Notes: generated by a model from the sequence alone, not told the origin. 64,000 nt of DNA from Apricaphanius iberus (GCA_028564705.1 JAPXFQ010002701.1:1-64000); one strand, 5' to 3'. Shown: positions 19,501 to 31,827, numbered from the stretch's first letter. A program made the numbers and translations.

Positions 19501-22500
19501 CTCTTAAAAGTAGGAAAGTGCTCGCTGCCTGCAGTTATAATTGTATCCTTGGGGTTGTTACGTCAAACATGCCAACTGTTTTAGCGTTTTTGCGTCTGCT
19601 AATGATTCACCGTAACCTGAATGCATAAATACTAAGAAATGCAATATTAAGCTTAATTCTCTTAAGATATGTCGTCATGTTAAAAACACGAAACACCAGA
19701 TTTTCATCGTAGTGGGTCTTTACTCTCCATTCGCCAGCTCCCTCTCCCACCTGCATCTGTTTACCCTTGATTGGCTCCTCTGGTTTCTGTCATTTTCCAC
19801 TCAGTGGATTTAAACTCTCTTGTTTCTTTACTTCTTCGCTGGTACTACAACATTCCTGAGTTTCTGGACGTCATTTCCATTTTACACCCTTTGTGATTTG
19901 GCGTCTTCTCCGAAAGTTCCATCTGGAGCGAGGGTAACGATTTCATTTTTAAGTCTTCTTATCCGTCCTGTTACAGTTCGATATCAATATAAGTCAGTGG
20001 TAATAAAAACAGTTGTTTTTTTAGCTTTGTGTTACCTTTATTATATGGCTTATGGGAAACTGTATAAGTTACGGTTTTCTATGCCGTTTGGATAAAAGAA
20101 GACCGATGCAGATCAGACAACAGTTGTTTGTAAAGTTTACCAGCTCCAGGTCCGACCAACGGACTCCAACACTACACATTTATTTTATTAGAACCACGAC
20201 AACGAATACAGAGAGACTCAATGAGCAAAAGCAGCGTGGAGTCATAGCGTAAGCTTTGATAAACTCCAGATACAGACGCTGTAGCACACCACTGATGTGT
20301 AGCTAGCGAACGAACAGAACAAACTGCTTTTAGAGTCGATATCGTTCTGTCTGAGAGACACTTTTTTTCTATTCAAGCTGCGCGTCAGGAGGGGAGTGCA
20401 GACACGCAGAGAGAACAACTTTGGGTTGTCTGATAATCTTGTTTAGATCCCTGGTATGAAACGTGTTGGTTACCGTCTTCCTCTCTGTTTGTTCATGTAT
20501 TGCAGCACAGGAATGCCATAAGGTGCATCTTGATGTAATTTACTGCCGTAAAACCGTAATGTGGCTTAAACGATACAGATTCATATAAAATGATAGACGT
20601 TTTCTAACCCCAGGTTACCAGATAAACCCTGTGAGTGATGCTTTGGTGTAAATGTGGTTTGACCAGTCAGTTCAGTTATTTTACTTGTGCTCCCATGATG
20701 GAAACTCAGGTGAAATCCCAGCAGTCTTCAGGTTCAGGTCCAGTCAGGTTTGAACCCTTCACCTCTCCTGGTTCCTCTCTCTCAGCTCCATCCACCAATC
20801 CTCCCCGAACCACGACACCCACGGTGATGACGACGGACAGAGTGACGGAGCGCTCCACAGAGCTGACCACCACAGGTTAGTAGCGCCATGACCCTGATCA
20901 GATCCACCCAGACGCTGGCCTGTGGTCCTGTTGTCCACGGTGTCTTCTATCTCCTGGCAGTGAACTGGAGAACCCTGCTGTCGTCTCAGCTGGACCTTCT
21001 GAGGAGGAACTCCACTCTGCTTCGCTCTGACGCCATCACTGTGAGGATCCATGTTTCCTCTAATAGTCTATGTCAGGTTCTAATAGAGCTTTCAGAGAAC
21101 TCTGAGGAATATTAGGGCTGCACAGAGTTAGGAAAACATATAATATTAGTAAATGTCACAATGACACGACTGTCTGAGCGATTTGAGGAGGTCACTGTAA
21201 GCTAACCCTCTACAGCAGGGGTGTCCAAACTCTAACATTCTCTGTTGCAAGAAGATTTGAATTAGTCTGGAGTAATTTTGCACTAATACAGGAGCGGGTG
21301 GGGGGCAAATTTGTAATATTCTTGAATTGAAGTCTCATATAATCAGTCCAGAGGCTGCAAATGGCCCCCAGGCGGCACATTAGACACTGCAGCTCTACAG
21401 GGGCAGCATAATAAATACCTGGATACAGTGGCCTCCAGTAACTGACAAAAGTTTTATTAAATATTATTAGTTTATGAATGAATAAGTTGAGTGATAAACA
21501 GGAACGACAAATATGGAGATAACGTACCGTTAAAGCATGGGTTACGTGTGCAGCAGTTAGCTAGCTGATAATCGTTTGAGTCCACAGGATGTTGGTACAT
21601 TTACCTACATTTTACTTTCTAACACTAAAGCAGTACTTTGTTCACACTGCAGGCACAGAAACACAGTCTCTCCGTGGCTAACGCTAAGCTAAGCACCAGA
21701 GTAACATCAGCTTTTTTATATGCGGAAGCTTCATCTGTGTGGTTCATAAATTGTTTAACGTAGCAGACAACAGTATTATCTATACACTGGGGCCAACTTA
21801 CACTGAAAGCTGTCAACGCTCACTGTAAACTGATGCGAGATGAACAGTGTGACATTGTCTGTAAAGCTGTTACCACGGTAACGGCAGCGCCTCGACTCCC
21901 GGTTTGGTCTACAAACTGTAGATAGAAACTGCTGACATATATTCACTTTGGGTTCAGAGGAGACGTAATAGATGATGAAAAGTTTACCCGTTCTGCTGTG
22001 CAGCCCAGATCACTGCAAAGCTGCTGAAACACTGAGCTCCTTTAAATCCAGGCTAAAAACTCACCAGTTTAGAGCTGAATTTGAGCAACAGATTAATAAC
22101 AGCTGTCACGTGTTTTTGGTGCTGTGCTTGTTTTTTCTTCCCCTAAACACCCAAAACAGATTGAGTTGTTCTTGTTGTTTATAGTGAGTTCTATAGGAAT
22201 AAAGTTTCACTCTGAAGAACCTCAGGGTGGGCAGATCTGGACCAACAGTCTTCTCTATCCTTCAGGTGGAGAATCCTGGACCTTCTCTTTCTCTTCAGAT
22301 CAACGCTCCTGTCCTCTCGCTCTCCCTCAGCGTTTTGCTGCTCATCGCTGCAGCTTTCCTCTTCCTGGCCTTCAAACGTACGTCGCAAAACCTATTACTG
22401 TTCTGTTCTTAAAGCATTCAGTTCTGAACAGGTACTGATCCAGTTTTCCTTCCGGTTAATCAGAGAATACTCCAGTCTCTAAAAGTAGATGATAGACACC

Positions 22501-25500
22501 GTATAGTCTAGGGACGGATAGACGATGATCCAATAACAATATGTATCCATCGATAGACGTCGCTGAAACGTCTGTCCTCTCAGGAGGAAATAAGTCAAAT
22601 GCAAAAGATGTGGCAGCGAGAAACCTGTCCTAAAACAAAAAGGTTTCAGTGGTTCACAGACAGCTACATGTGTCCTGTTGTGAACCCATCCTGGACGTTA
22701 ACTTTTTCAGCTTCTAGCAAAGGCGCTACAGAAGTTTGTAGCACAGACAGAAAAGCTTGTACCATCAAACCGGGTCGCCATGTCTTCAAGAAGAGACTGT
22801 GGAACATGGTGGATCATTTTACCGGAAGTTACACTGTTAGAAGGGGAAGTGGCACAACATTTACAAGACATCTAATTTCAACTGGACATCCAAGACCTTA
22901 GAAGCGAAATTTCTACTTCTGACAAACAAATGTATGTGCTGAGAATTTTTTTAGTACTTGAAAAAAGGTAAGGGAGTATTTAGTATGCACTAAACACTGC
23001 TGCCAACCATAATTAAACATACGTTTATAGTTTGTGTTATTGAACTCACCATATATTTTGAACGTTCCTTGAACGCACCACAGATTGTGCCTGTGCCGGT
23101 GGAAAGTAGGGGTAACAAACTTTCAGTTAAGGTAAAAAAAGGTGTTTCAATGAGGGGCTTAATTTATTTCCTAATGAAAATAATTTCATAAAATGACCAG
23201 GGATGCACTTCTGATACAGTTTTTGACATTTATCAATAATTATGGATATCAGATAACGTGATCGGTCCCTTATACTCTAATGTCCAGCCCTGCTATAGAT
23301 CTTTTCCAACTAGAAGCTATTCTTGTTTTTAAAGGGATACCACGCAAGTCTTAATTTTTTTCTCTACGATGCTCCTCCTAGCGTCCGTTAGTAAATTTTG
23401 CTTTCAAGCAGACTGTCGTAAAAACGGACTGTTTTGTTACGAGCAACCCAGCTGATCAGTTGCCAACCCTAACCAGGCACCAAATAAAATATAAAAGTGT
23501 TACTTACAAGCGCAAAAGCAAGAATGCGAGGTCTGTATCCGTCTTGGAGCCTTCGGTGTCTTTCAGCTCTCGCCATTCGGTAAAAGCTTGACCAATATTG
23601 ATGAGTGTGCGAGCCCTCGCTCGGTCTGAAGCTCTTTTTCTTTTCTTGGCATCTTCCGTCAAGGGTTTTCGCTGCTTCTTAGCCATCAGTTTGCCACACT
23701 GGGGATGCGTGCCGAAAACTGATCCTGCTTCTCGAGATGTCTGAGACTTCGCGAGACCGAAGGACACCGGGTCGCTACACTGAACTTGCAAGTGGGATAT
23801 TCTGTCTACAGGCAGTAGGGGCCGGCGAGAGAGTCTTCATTCGCCCTGTAATGAGTCATTTAACCATATAACAATTAATTAACATGAAAATGTTGCCTAG
23901 TATCCCTTTAAATTTCCATACTCTCCAGCAGGGGCGGATTTAGGATTGAATATGATCAGGGGCTTAGCCCAGATGACTAACAGGCAAAACATTTTTGCTT
24001 TAAATGATTAGGTATCTCAACGTTTGCATTCAGATCACCTTTAAGCAGATGAAAGACACTGCAATAAACTTAATACGCTTGAATCAAGCAAAAAAAAAAA
24101 AAAAATACTCAAACCATGTTAACTATCAACAACTGTCAGCTGCTGACTGAAGTTACCTCAAATCACTGATCCCGGGAATACAACCATTCATCCATTAAGA
24201 GCAGATAATATAAAGCATCAGGGCCACTAAGATCTTAGTGTCTTAAACATGAACCTGGCCTCTGTTGTTTTTCCTGCTCTGCTCTTCATTCTTACACTGA
24301 TTTAATCCTGTTTTCTTTTGATTTCTGCTCAAACTTCATGACCTATTTCCAATTCTTTCAACGACAGCTTTAATTAATTGGATTAACACACAAACGTTTT
24401 CAAGATTACCATGACAGCATCTGAGCTAGCCCTAACCCATCTCAGATATGAACATCATACTCAATTCATCCATCAATCTGGGAGCTCACAGCAGGTTGAA
24501 GAGTTACTGAGGCTTTGGGGAACATCTGTGGATCTGCAACTGATCTGATAAACTCCAAGGAGCCATTAGGGCCAGAATCCGTGGTTTTTGTCATTGTGGA
24601 CAAAAAAAAGTGACATGTATTTTTATGCTAGATGTGTGATGGCACAATGTGGATTATTCAGATAATTAAGACTCAGTATAATAATGTATAACAACTGCAT
24701 AGCTAGTATGGGTAAATATTTGTGGAGGGTAAAAACTGGTTGTGATTTTCTAACCCCTTAGGCCATACTGATGAAAAATCAAAAATATAGGCTCTTACAT
24801 TTATATTTTATACTCACAATTTAATTACATGTGTTTACTCAGTTACTGTAACACACATTTACTCTTTTTCAGTTGTTTCTCAGTCATCTTCCTTTGGGAT
24901 ATTTAATTATCTATCCAAGTATTTCTACATTCTTCCCTTGTCACCATATAGATAACATTAACTCATCATTCAGTTTCTCCACCAAAACTTATAGCAAACC
25001 GACATTCAGGAAGCCAGTATTTTTAAAATAAGATTCATAGACCTCAGCCATGATCCATTTTATCGCAGCTGTAGGTTTTGTCTAAGGCTACGTCCACACT
25101 AAGCCGATAAAATATACGGGGAGTAAGGCGCCTAATGTTATCCACTCAACACGAGCATTTACGCCCCGTTTAAGGTCCCATGATTGCGCAATCCCATACC
25201 GACCTGCTCAAATACTGGGCATGCGTGAAAAGACGCACGAAAAACGCGTATAATCTACGTGACGCCAGCGCCTACATAATATATACAAGAAGCTCTACAG
25301 CACGGTACATATCTGCTTTTCCCGTTAACCGAAGAGAACAATAGCTGCTCAGAAGAAGAGAGAGTTTTTGGTGTGGACAGACGACGAGATCGATTTATTA
25401 CTCTTTGCTGTTGTCTTTGTCTGTAGTGTCGTATTGTTATTGACGCAGCATTCATTGACGCCACCTCCTTTCATTATCCGGGGAAGCTGTCCACACTAGC

Positions 25501-28065
25501 TCGCTTAGCCGTTGAATTAAGATTTACACGTCTCTCTAAAGCTTGGTTTATGCTTGCCGCGTCCGCGAGGTCCGCACGGCTCCACGTGGCCAAATTACGT
25601 CATTTCAGCAACCACGCCTCACCGCGCGGCCTCCTCCCGCCCCCAAAAAATTTGTAACTACACGGAAAAACATGGCGGACTGGCAAGAGCTCATATTGCC
25701 GGAGGTTCGTAAATTGACATCTTTGTGATTCGGCCGATAGAGATCACTGTGATCAACTGTGTTTTAATCCTTCGTAGTCCCTCAAATAAATGCTACACTT
25801 GGGATCCTCGGCAAAAAAAAATGTCATATAATATTTAATTACTCTCAATTTTTTTTCCACAAATGCCATCCTTAGCCTCAGTCCTCTGGAAACATAAAAA
25901 AAATGCCTGTTTTTGAGATGAAAGCCATTTAATACCAGGTTTTATTTGAAAATCTGCACTCGAAAAAAACCCCCAAAAAACAGGAAAATGACATATAAAA
26001 TTGTCTATTAGGATATTGCTCTTCTTAAAATGACCGATTGTTTTGATGCAGACTGTAGAAACAACATTAACAAAAATTATGAAACCAAGCATGGACATCA
26101 GTGTATGACATCTCTAAAAAACGCTCAAACCATATTTTTTAGAAATACATATTGCATTATGAATTCAGGGCCCATAGGATCCCAAAAATGTGAATAATTT
26201 AAATTCATCTTTATTCAATGCCCCAGCATTTATAAAGAAATCCATTATTCAGGTGAAAAAAAGTCAAAACTACAATTTCAGTTTATGATGGCCGCAGAAA
26301 CACTGGTGTGTAAATTTTTTTTTTAAATGGGGATATTAAGGTCTGTTAGAAAAATATCGTTTGAATGGGAGTCAATGGCACAAAAAAATGTCCGAGGGAC
26401 CTTTATGTTACTGTAATGAATATACAATGTTTTAAATCTAGTATGAGAAAAAAATTTATATTTCTGTCAAACTCCTCCAAAAATGCACATCTTCGGAAAA
26501 AATTGTAAGAATTGCATTAGCACAACAGTTATTCTAAAAATGACACCCGCCTGCGCAAAAAAACGCCCCAGGGACTATTAAGGGTTAATGGAAGAGAGGA
26601 CGGTCTCCTTTTTTCGTCTTTTTTCCTAATAAATAGCATAAAAGTTCTGCTTTGTTTAAGCTCACGGGTGTCACCATCTTGTAACACAACAGTGATTACT
26701 ACTTCTGCTATGGTGTAGTGTTGTATGCATGCCGTAGAGCCCTACGCCGCCCCCTACAGTCGTCAAGAATATTGCCTCTCAGCAGGGACAAGCCACAAAA
26801 AGTATTAACGCTGCAAGAAGGCGTCTCGGCCGGTTCCGCACGTCTCGTTTCCGCGCGGAATGTTCAGGCGGCAAGCATAAACCAAGCTTTACCCGGCTAA
26901 TAGTTATCCGGCCACAGACCTTAAACGACGCCGGGTTAGTGTGGATGATAGGGGGGTGTAGACTAAACCTCAAGGAAATTTCAATCAAACTCAACTGGAC
27001 TTGGTAATTTGTCTTGGAAGACGTTTCACCTCTTTTCCAAGAGGCTTCATCAGTTCATGCTCACCGCTGACCAGGCTGGGACTATTTCAAAAAATATCAA
27101 TATGCCAACATATCGTGATATTTTATGTCACAATTTTGTATCGATATTCAAGATCCAAAAATCGATATATATTTTTTTAGAATTTCAATGAAATTCTGAC
27201 ACACCACAATCATTTTGGCAGTAAAACTGAAAGTAGGACTGGTAGTTGGTGGCTTTTTTACCTCCTTCGTTCCAGGGGACCAACTGGAACTAGTAATAAA
27301 ACTGGATAAGTTATGGATGAAACAGATTGGAGTGTTTAGGATGCTGCGACAGGTTTTCTACAGTTAAATTCAGTTTTCAAAATCACAAATATATAATTGT
27401 ATCGTGATATATTGTTTCCCCTGTATTGTGATACATATCGTATCACCAGATTCTTGCCAATACACATCCCTATGTGCTATATAAATAAATCTACCTTGCC
27501 TAAGCTAGAGCTGGTTGGCTTCGGTTCCCTTTATGTGGTTAGGCTCCGCCCACATGGAAACCCAAAGAGATCGTTTTTGGACACGGGTCCTCGTGTCTTC
27601 ATGTGGACAGGAAATATTTGTCTGATACGTTACTGGTGGGTTTGATTAACTGGTTGCGTCTGTGCTGGGCCAGAGTTAGGAAATAGATTTACAAATAAAA
27701 TAAAACTATTAGCGATTATTTTGAGAAATAAAATAACTTCTTCCTGCCTTGCTTCAACTAAATGAATAAAATAAAATATTCTGAATGGTTCTTTGACCGG
27801 AACCGATGTGTATCTTCTGGCTCTTCTCTAGTTCGTTGCTGATTTCTGTTTTTGGATGCAGGTGGGATCCATAGAGGTGCTTTAAAGACAGGCTGGTGAG
27901 TACGACCTGCTAACGTTTACCGACTCATTGTTCGTCATACCAACACGCCACACAGCTAGAGCCCACGGTTTCTCTGACAGTCTGTCCCCAGATGAACCTC
28001 CTCACATCATCTACGAGATCCGCATGAGAAGACCCGTCCAGGAGAACATCTACACCCTGGACTAG
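16466..28065 (+). CDS. TIM/HAVCR family transmembrane receptor
   Basis: Eight exons: 16466-16526, 16996-17174, 18864-19026, 20786-20875, 20961-21040, 22266-22377, 27862-27895 and 27981-28065. All phases agree and give 267 residues. Order: signal peptide (1-20), IgV domain (about 21-134), Thr/Ser/Pro-rich stalk, one membrane span (LSLSVLLLIAAAFLFLAF), short basic tail. The Ig part has the six cysteines that mark TIMs (LSC, VCW, RGC, FWC, YCC) and GLFNDKK where mammalian TIMs have WFND, the calcium and phosphatidylserine site. Asn and Asp are kept; Trp is Leu. The tail ends ENIYTLD, like the tyrosine motif of TIM-1. TIMs bind phosphatidylserine on dying cells and tune immune cells. Whether this is the havcr1 or timd4 orthologue I cannot tell; the tyrosine favours the former. 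The family call is secure. Confidence 0.85.
16996..17174 (+). CDS. TIM gene exon 2, first half of the IgV domain
   Basis: Between TTAAG and GTAAGA. It holds GGVASLSCQYSVKR, RVCWGRGCGTFWCSN and ends with IISK. These are the B, C and C' strand cysteines of the TIM IgV fold. Ends in phase 0. Confidence 0.85.
17175..17768. repeat. Pyrimidine-rich minisatellite in a TIM intron
   Basis: Units are variants of TCTGATCTCCATCTTTCCTCCA, joined in 12- and 24-base steps, with all pyrimidines concentrated on the plus strand. On the minus strand this leaves open frames of over 100 codons (MEIRWRKDGDQ type), which I regard as a by-product of the unit length and not as a gene. The array starts directly at the exon 2 donor. 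Confidence 0.85.
18391..18698. mobile_element. MITE of about 300 bp
   Basis: Left AAAGCCGGGAACATACTTGC and right GCAAGTATATTCCCCGACTA are inverted with few mismatches. No coding content. Confidence 0.6.
18697..18843. mobile_element. Short MITE next to TIM exon 3
   Basis: Ends TGTGGCGTTCATACCGC and GCGGTGTGAACGCACCATAA are inverted. It touches the previous MITE and stops about 20 bases before the exon 3 acceptor. Confidence 0.6.
18864..19026 (+). CDS. TIM gene exon 3, second half of the IgV domain
   Basis: Begins DDDRYRLTGD after GCTGCAG and contains DSGPYCCRVDVDGLFND, then NLRVVK, and ends in phase 1. It completes the IgV domain that is a single exon in mammalian TIM genes, as I recall them. 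Confidence 0.85.
19027..20785. other. TIM intron 3, no recognised element
   Basis: About 1.76 kb. It has small open frames without recognisable content and no clear terminal repeats. Nothing else can be supported. Confidence 0.35.
20786..21040 (+). CDS. TIM gene exons 4 and 5, stalk
   Basis: Exon 20786-20875 encodes a Thr/Pro-rich mucin-like piece (PSTNPPRTTTPTVMTTD). Exon 20961-21040 encodes a polar linker with one NST glycosylation sequon. The mucin part is short compared with mammalian TIM-1. Confidence 0.7.
21041..22265. other. TIM intron 5, no gene seen
   Basis: Contains a CAGGGGTGTCCAAACTCT segment near 21218 of the type seen at hAT MITE ends, and scattered LINE-like FKSRLKTHQF coding at about 22030-22075 on the plus strand. 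No intact gene. Confidence 0.35.
22266..22377 (+). CDS. TIM gene exon 6, membrane span
   Basis: After CCTTCAG the phase-0 frame reads VENPGPSLSLQINAPVLS and then about 20 hydrophobic residues to LAFK, ending in phase 1. A single-pass type I span. Confidence 0.8.
23508..23686 (-). CDS. Orphan coding exon, probably transposon-derived
   Basis: From ATG 23686 the frame reads MAKKQRKPLTEDAKKRKRAS, then RARARTLINIGQAFTEWREL and ends TDTDLAFLLLRL right at a GTAAGT donor. I recall similar short starts in many fish predicted proteins of transposon origin, but I cannot name the superfamily. No downstream exon was identified. Confidence 0.4.
25086..26955. mobile_element. Outer TIR element or element cluster
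   Basis: Starts GGCTACGTCCACACTAAGCC; near 26930 CCGGGTTAGTGTGGATGATA is a partial inverse. A further TGTCCACACTAGC at 25489 suggests that two related elements may be joined. The inner element at 25538 interrupts it. Confidence 0.4.
25538..26890. mobile_element. TIR element with perfect 23-bp ends
   Basis: AAGCTTGGTTTATGCTTGCC at the left is repeated exactly in inverse at the right (GGCAAGCATAAACCAAGCTT). TA flanks both sides (25536-25537 and 26891-26892). A short frame at 25671 reads MADWQELILPEVRKLTSL, possibly the start of a MADF-type protein, but is not continued. Confidence 0.65.
27862..28065 (+). CDS. TIM gene exons 7 and 8, cytoplasmic tail
   Basis: Exon 27862-27895 encodes RGIHRGALKTG; exon 27981-28065 encodes SPDEPPHIIYEIRMRR and ends ENIYTLD with TAG at 28063. 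The acceptor at 27980 (TCTCTGACAG) fits the phase; the nearer CCCAG would create a stop. Two tyrosines are available for phosphorylation. Confidence 0.75.
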
Positions 28066-28800
28066 AGCTTTCTGCGGGCCACGGAAGCACACAGAGCTGT
28101 ACAGAGTCCTGGTCCAGCTTGGAGTCTTTGTGGTTTGTTTATCCATGGTGCTGATTGGTGCTGATTGATAAGAAAGCGTAGCTTCTCCGGTAGCGCAGAG
28201 ACGATCTTTACTGAGCTTATCAATAGATACTACCTTATATATGATGTGTGACCTATTAAAATAAGCCGTTAAAAGCCTTTTCAAGTAATAATTTACTATA
28301 AAAATTTGCGAGCGGCCTTGGTTCCTTTTCCTCACCAAAGTTGGAGCTCTACTGTATATGAGGGCGTGATCCGGCTGAGCTGAAAACGCAGTTTACACAT
28401 TGTCTTTTTTTTAAATGTTTTGTTTCTTTATGATGATTATATGTTCACAAACTGTGACATTTTTGGTAGAAAAAAAAATAAGTCAAACTTTCCTGTTCTG
28501 CTTTTGTTTTATTTGTTTTAAATAAAGGTTTGAGTGTGTCTCATCACAAACTGGGCTTTTCTTTCTTACTGATGTTTTCCAGATGTGATATAATACAATA
28601 GACACAATGTGACCAAATTCTAATAATTATATCATATTTTTGGTTTGGGGCTTTCAAGCAACACCAGGCAAATAAGGAATGGAAAGGAGTTAAACTAGTA
28701 GTATACTACTATAATAGTGATATTAATTTCTCTGCATCTTCTTCTTTCTCTTTTGGCGTTTCATGACTGGGGTGGGTGGGTGGGGGGGTGCTGGTGTCTT
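28066..28800. other. 3' flank of the TIM gene
   Basis: The probable 3' UTR to about 28545 and then sequence with a G-rich stretch at 28770-28790. No gene. Confidence 0.4.
28521..28526 (+). promoter_or_regulatory. Probable poly(A) signal of the TIM gene
   Basis: AATAAA lies 455 bases after the stop codon and is followed by a GT-rich stretch (GGTTTGAGTGTGTCT), a usual downstream element. Confidence 0.5.
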
Positions 28801-29695
28801 AACTTCTGCATTCATCAGACCTGAGGCGGGATCCACTCTGGACTGTATATATAACTGGACAAACCCTCGTTGACGTCACCCACAGGTTTCTGAAGAGATG
28901 GTTCCCACCGCCGCCATCTTGTCCGCGTCACTCGCCTCGTGGAGCTGAGAGTGGCGCTGTGAGGCTGGAGGCGGAGGGTTGACGCTCCGAGCCGACGTAG
29001 CTACAAGCTAGTCAGAAGCTAGTCGGGAGCTAACTGAAGCTAACGTAGCTGCAGCTGGTTTCAGCCAGAAGACCGCGGTTAAAGAGACTTTTACCCTGTT
29101 TTTCAACAACGATCACTTTAGACCCAGAAACATCTTGAGTAGAGAAAACATACCCATATAATAAGACCCAAATGGGTCGGGTCAATACTGCTTAATATGG
29201 TTTTATTTCCATTACCATCGGTGGAGGGTGAGGACTTAGACGGGTTATCTTAACAACACATCCAGCAAAAAGCGTCAAAAAGTCATCATGAAAATTCATA
29301 TCCCCTAAAAAAATAAAAGGCTTTTGACTCACCTCACATCTCATCCATTAGTTTATGCCTCCAGCTGTGTTCCTCACACCAGTACTCATCTAACCAGCGA
29401 TCATCCAGTCTGTCTAGTGTCCAACTCTGTAGTCTTCCAGCCTCCAGCCTGATGTAACCGTCTCCAGCTCTGGATGCTGCGGTTCATCGGTCCTGCTTCC
29501 CCCCAAAAGCATAAACTTCTTGGATGGTCTGTTACTGTAATCAACACCACAGCCGTCTTTGTCCAATAATTGCAGATTTACATCCAAAACCGAATAAAAA
29601 CTGCAGAGGCAACTGATAGTGGAGTTCAGAAACACCAAATGACTGAAGTCTTTACGTTAGTCTCAGGATATGAAGAGCTCCGCAAGCAGACTACG

Positions 29696-29945
29696 GAGCA
29701 AGCTATTAGCTACAGTTAGCTACCATTAGCCACTTTAAGCTACAGTTAGCCACAATTAGCCACCATTAATTACAGTTAGCCACCATTAGCTACCATAAGC
29801 TACAGTTAGCTACCATTAGCCACCATTAGTTACAGTTACCCACCATTAGCTACCAATAGCCACCATAAGCTACAGTTAGCCACAATTAGCCACCATTAGT
29901 TACAGTTAGCCACCATTAGCTACCATTAGCTACCATAAGCCACCA
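29696..29945. repeat. Minisatellite (AGCTACCATTAGCCACC type), copy 1
   Basis: Ten- to eleven-base units such as GCTACAGTTA and GCCACCATTA alternate about 24 times. It is flanked by single-copy sequence of the duplication unit. Confidence 0.8.
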
Positions 29946-30247
29946 GCGTTAGCCTAGACGGACCTGTCAATCAAAAGGACACGCCCCTAATTATTCATAA
30001 TTTCCTTTTTGGAGCCAGCCCCGAGTGGATGAGGGAGGAACTGCAACTTTTGCCACTTCCTGGTTGCCTTCACATTCTGCGGCCGGAGTTTGCCCCTTGT
30101 TAGAAACCTGGACTGGACAGGACAAATGACCAAAGCACACAAACACTCACACCCAAGGAAGACTTAGAAAAATTTACAATTTACAGTCTCGTTTTTTAAT
30201 TATACAAGTTTAAATAAAAAAAATTGTTCTCAACTATAATAAAATAG

Positions 30248-31254
30248 TAGGGGTGTGAGGAAAAATCGATTCACGTCTCAATCTCGATTCCTATTTAACA
30301 AGATTCAGAATCGATCCGAAATGTTTGAGAATCGATTCTCTAAAAAAATGTTTTCTGAACCTTTTTACATTTTCGCTTTGCGTAGTGTTTTTCATGCATT
30401 CATCGGCCACCGTTGCATTGACAGGTCTGATGCGCCGTTGGCTAGCTAGCTCTAGCTGCTAGTGCTAGCTAGCTGTAGCCGCTAGGCTAAAGGTTCAGCA
30501 TGAAAGACGAAAGAGAAATCCCGAGCGCCCCGTCTTTGCTGAAGGTAAATGTTTGGGCTGTCTAAAAGGTCTTCTCCATGCTAATGACACCCTTGGCTAA
30601 AGTTTTTATTTTTATTTCTTATAAATCAGCAAGTATATAAGAGCGATCTTTCTTTATAAGCTACACATAAACATCCAGCAGTGCTGCACACCTGTGGGGC
30701 TTTCAAGGAAGTCCGAAATATATGCTGAGTTCAATAACATTAGGACTTTTAACATTTCTAACAAAAACAATGAAAATAACGACATAAGCCATAAATTTCT
30801 GTTTAATGATGGTTGATAAGCAACATTTGGTCCATACTAAATATTTTAAATGTATTTTCTACTACGTACCAAAGAACAAACAAAATACATATTATTTATT
30901 TTTTTCTTCTGAAAATATATCAGCATTTTTTTTCCAAGACTATAAATTTTGTTTAAAAGGTCTTGGATTTCCAGTTGCAATTTCATGTCTTGTTACTTTT
31001 GAACCAGTTCCCTTCTCTCAACATAGATTGTAAAATCCATTTTGTGTTGATGCCCTGTTACATTCATGGCTCACTTCATAACAGACACTTGACAGATCAA
31101 GTTGTGTGTGTTACAAACACAAATGATGAATGAAAGAGTTTTGATTAGGAAAAAAAAAAAATTATTTGAATCGAGAATCGTTTCTGAATCGAACCGTCAC
31201 CCCAAGAATCGGAATCGAAGTGAATCGTGAGATGTTGTAAGATTCCCACCCCTA
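30248..31254. mobile_element. hAT MITE, TAGGGGTG ends, perfect 8-bp duplication
   Basis: Begins TAGGGGTGTGAGGAAAAATC and ends GATTCCCACCCCTA. TAAAATAG is present at 30240-30247 and 31255-31262. Many GAATCGATTC-type palindromic motifs lie near both ends. No transposase. Confidence 0.85.
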
Positions 31255-31567
31255 TAAAATAGTATAGAATTATTGTTTAAATTGTGTTAAAGGGACTTGG
31301 AGCTCATGGGACTTTGCTGCAAAGAGTTTTCTCTATTTTTGCTGTATTTAAAAACACTATTCAAAAAAGAAATATTAAAAAGGAAATATTAGTCACATGT
31401 AAAGTCATAGAGTTCTTGCCCTAAACAGTCTTTAAACCCTTCTTCTCAATCTTACCTAAGCACTCTTAACCACTAGCACTACCACTCGTGATGGATAAAT
31501 GGTGACAGCCGTGGCGACCCCTGGAGGGAAAAAAGCCCAAACAGAAAGATTAGAGGCAAACGCCTCT

Positions 31568-31584
31568 AAAAAAAAAAAAAAAAA
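31568..31584 (-). terminator. Pol III T-run after tRNA-Asp copy 1
   Basis: Seventeen T on the minus strand begin about 11 bases after the tRNA end, a strong RNA polymerase III stop. Confidence 0.7.
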
Positions 31585-31594
31585 TACTGACAAC

Positions 31595-31666
31595 CTCCCC
31601 GTCGGGGAATCGAACCCCGGTCTCCCGCGTGACAGGCGGGGATACTCACCACTATACTAACGAGGA
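31595..31666 (-). tRNA. tRNA-Asp (GTC), copy 1
   Basis: The minus strand starts TCCTCGTTAGTATAGTGGTG, has anticodon loop CTGTCAC (anticodon GTC) and B box GGTTCGATTCC, and ends ACGGGGAG. All four stems pair. Length 72, no intron. A run of T on the minus strand (31568-31584) follows. Confidence 0.95.
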
Positions 31667-31754
31667 GTGACCTGGTGAAACCACATCATGAGAGATCTAT
31701 GACCGTGCAAGAGTTTTTGGTTGCGTAAAAAAAACTATTAATCAACAAGCAGGC

Positions 31755-31827
31755 GTGTCTGTAGTGAAGTGATTATTACATCTGCCGAACACACGAAAAG
31801 TCGCCGGTTTGAAACTGGACAGAAACA
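31755..31827 (+). pseudogene. tRNA-Val (AAC)-like pseudogene
   Basis: The 73 bases match a tRNA-Val layout: acceptor GTGTCTG pairs with CAGAAAC at six of seven positions, D arm TAGTGAAGTGATTATTAC, anticodon loop CGAACAC, and T arm CCGGTTTGAAACTGG. Several changes from the usual sequence, including in the B box (GGTTTGAAAC), make it probably inactive. Confidence 0.6.

Larger units (their letters stand above)
22378..27861. other. TIM intron 6 (5.5 kb), several transposon pieces
   Basis: Holds a minus-strand transposon-type exon (23508-23686), an A-run at 24091, nested TIR elements (25086-26955) and a TCGTGATA-rich repeat at 27095-27475. A 100-codon frame at 22599-22901 is not assignable. Confidence 0.45.
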
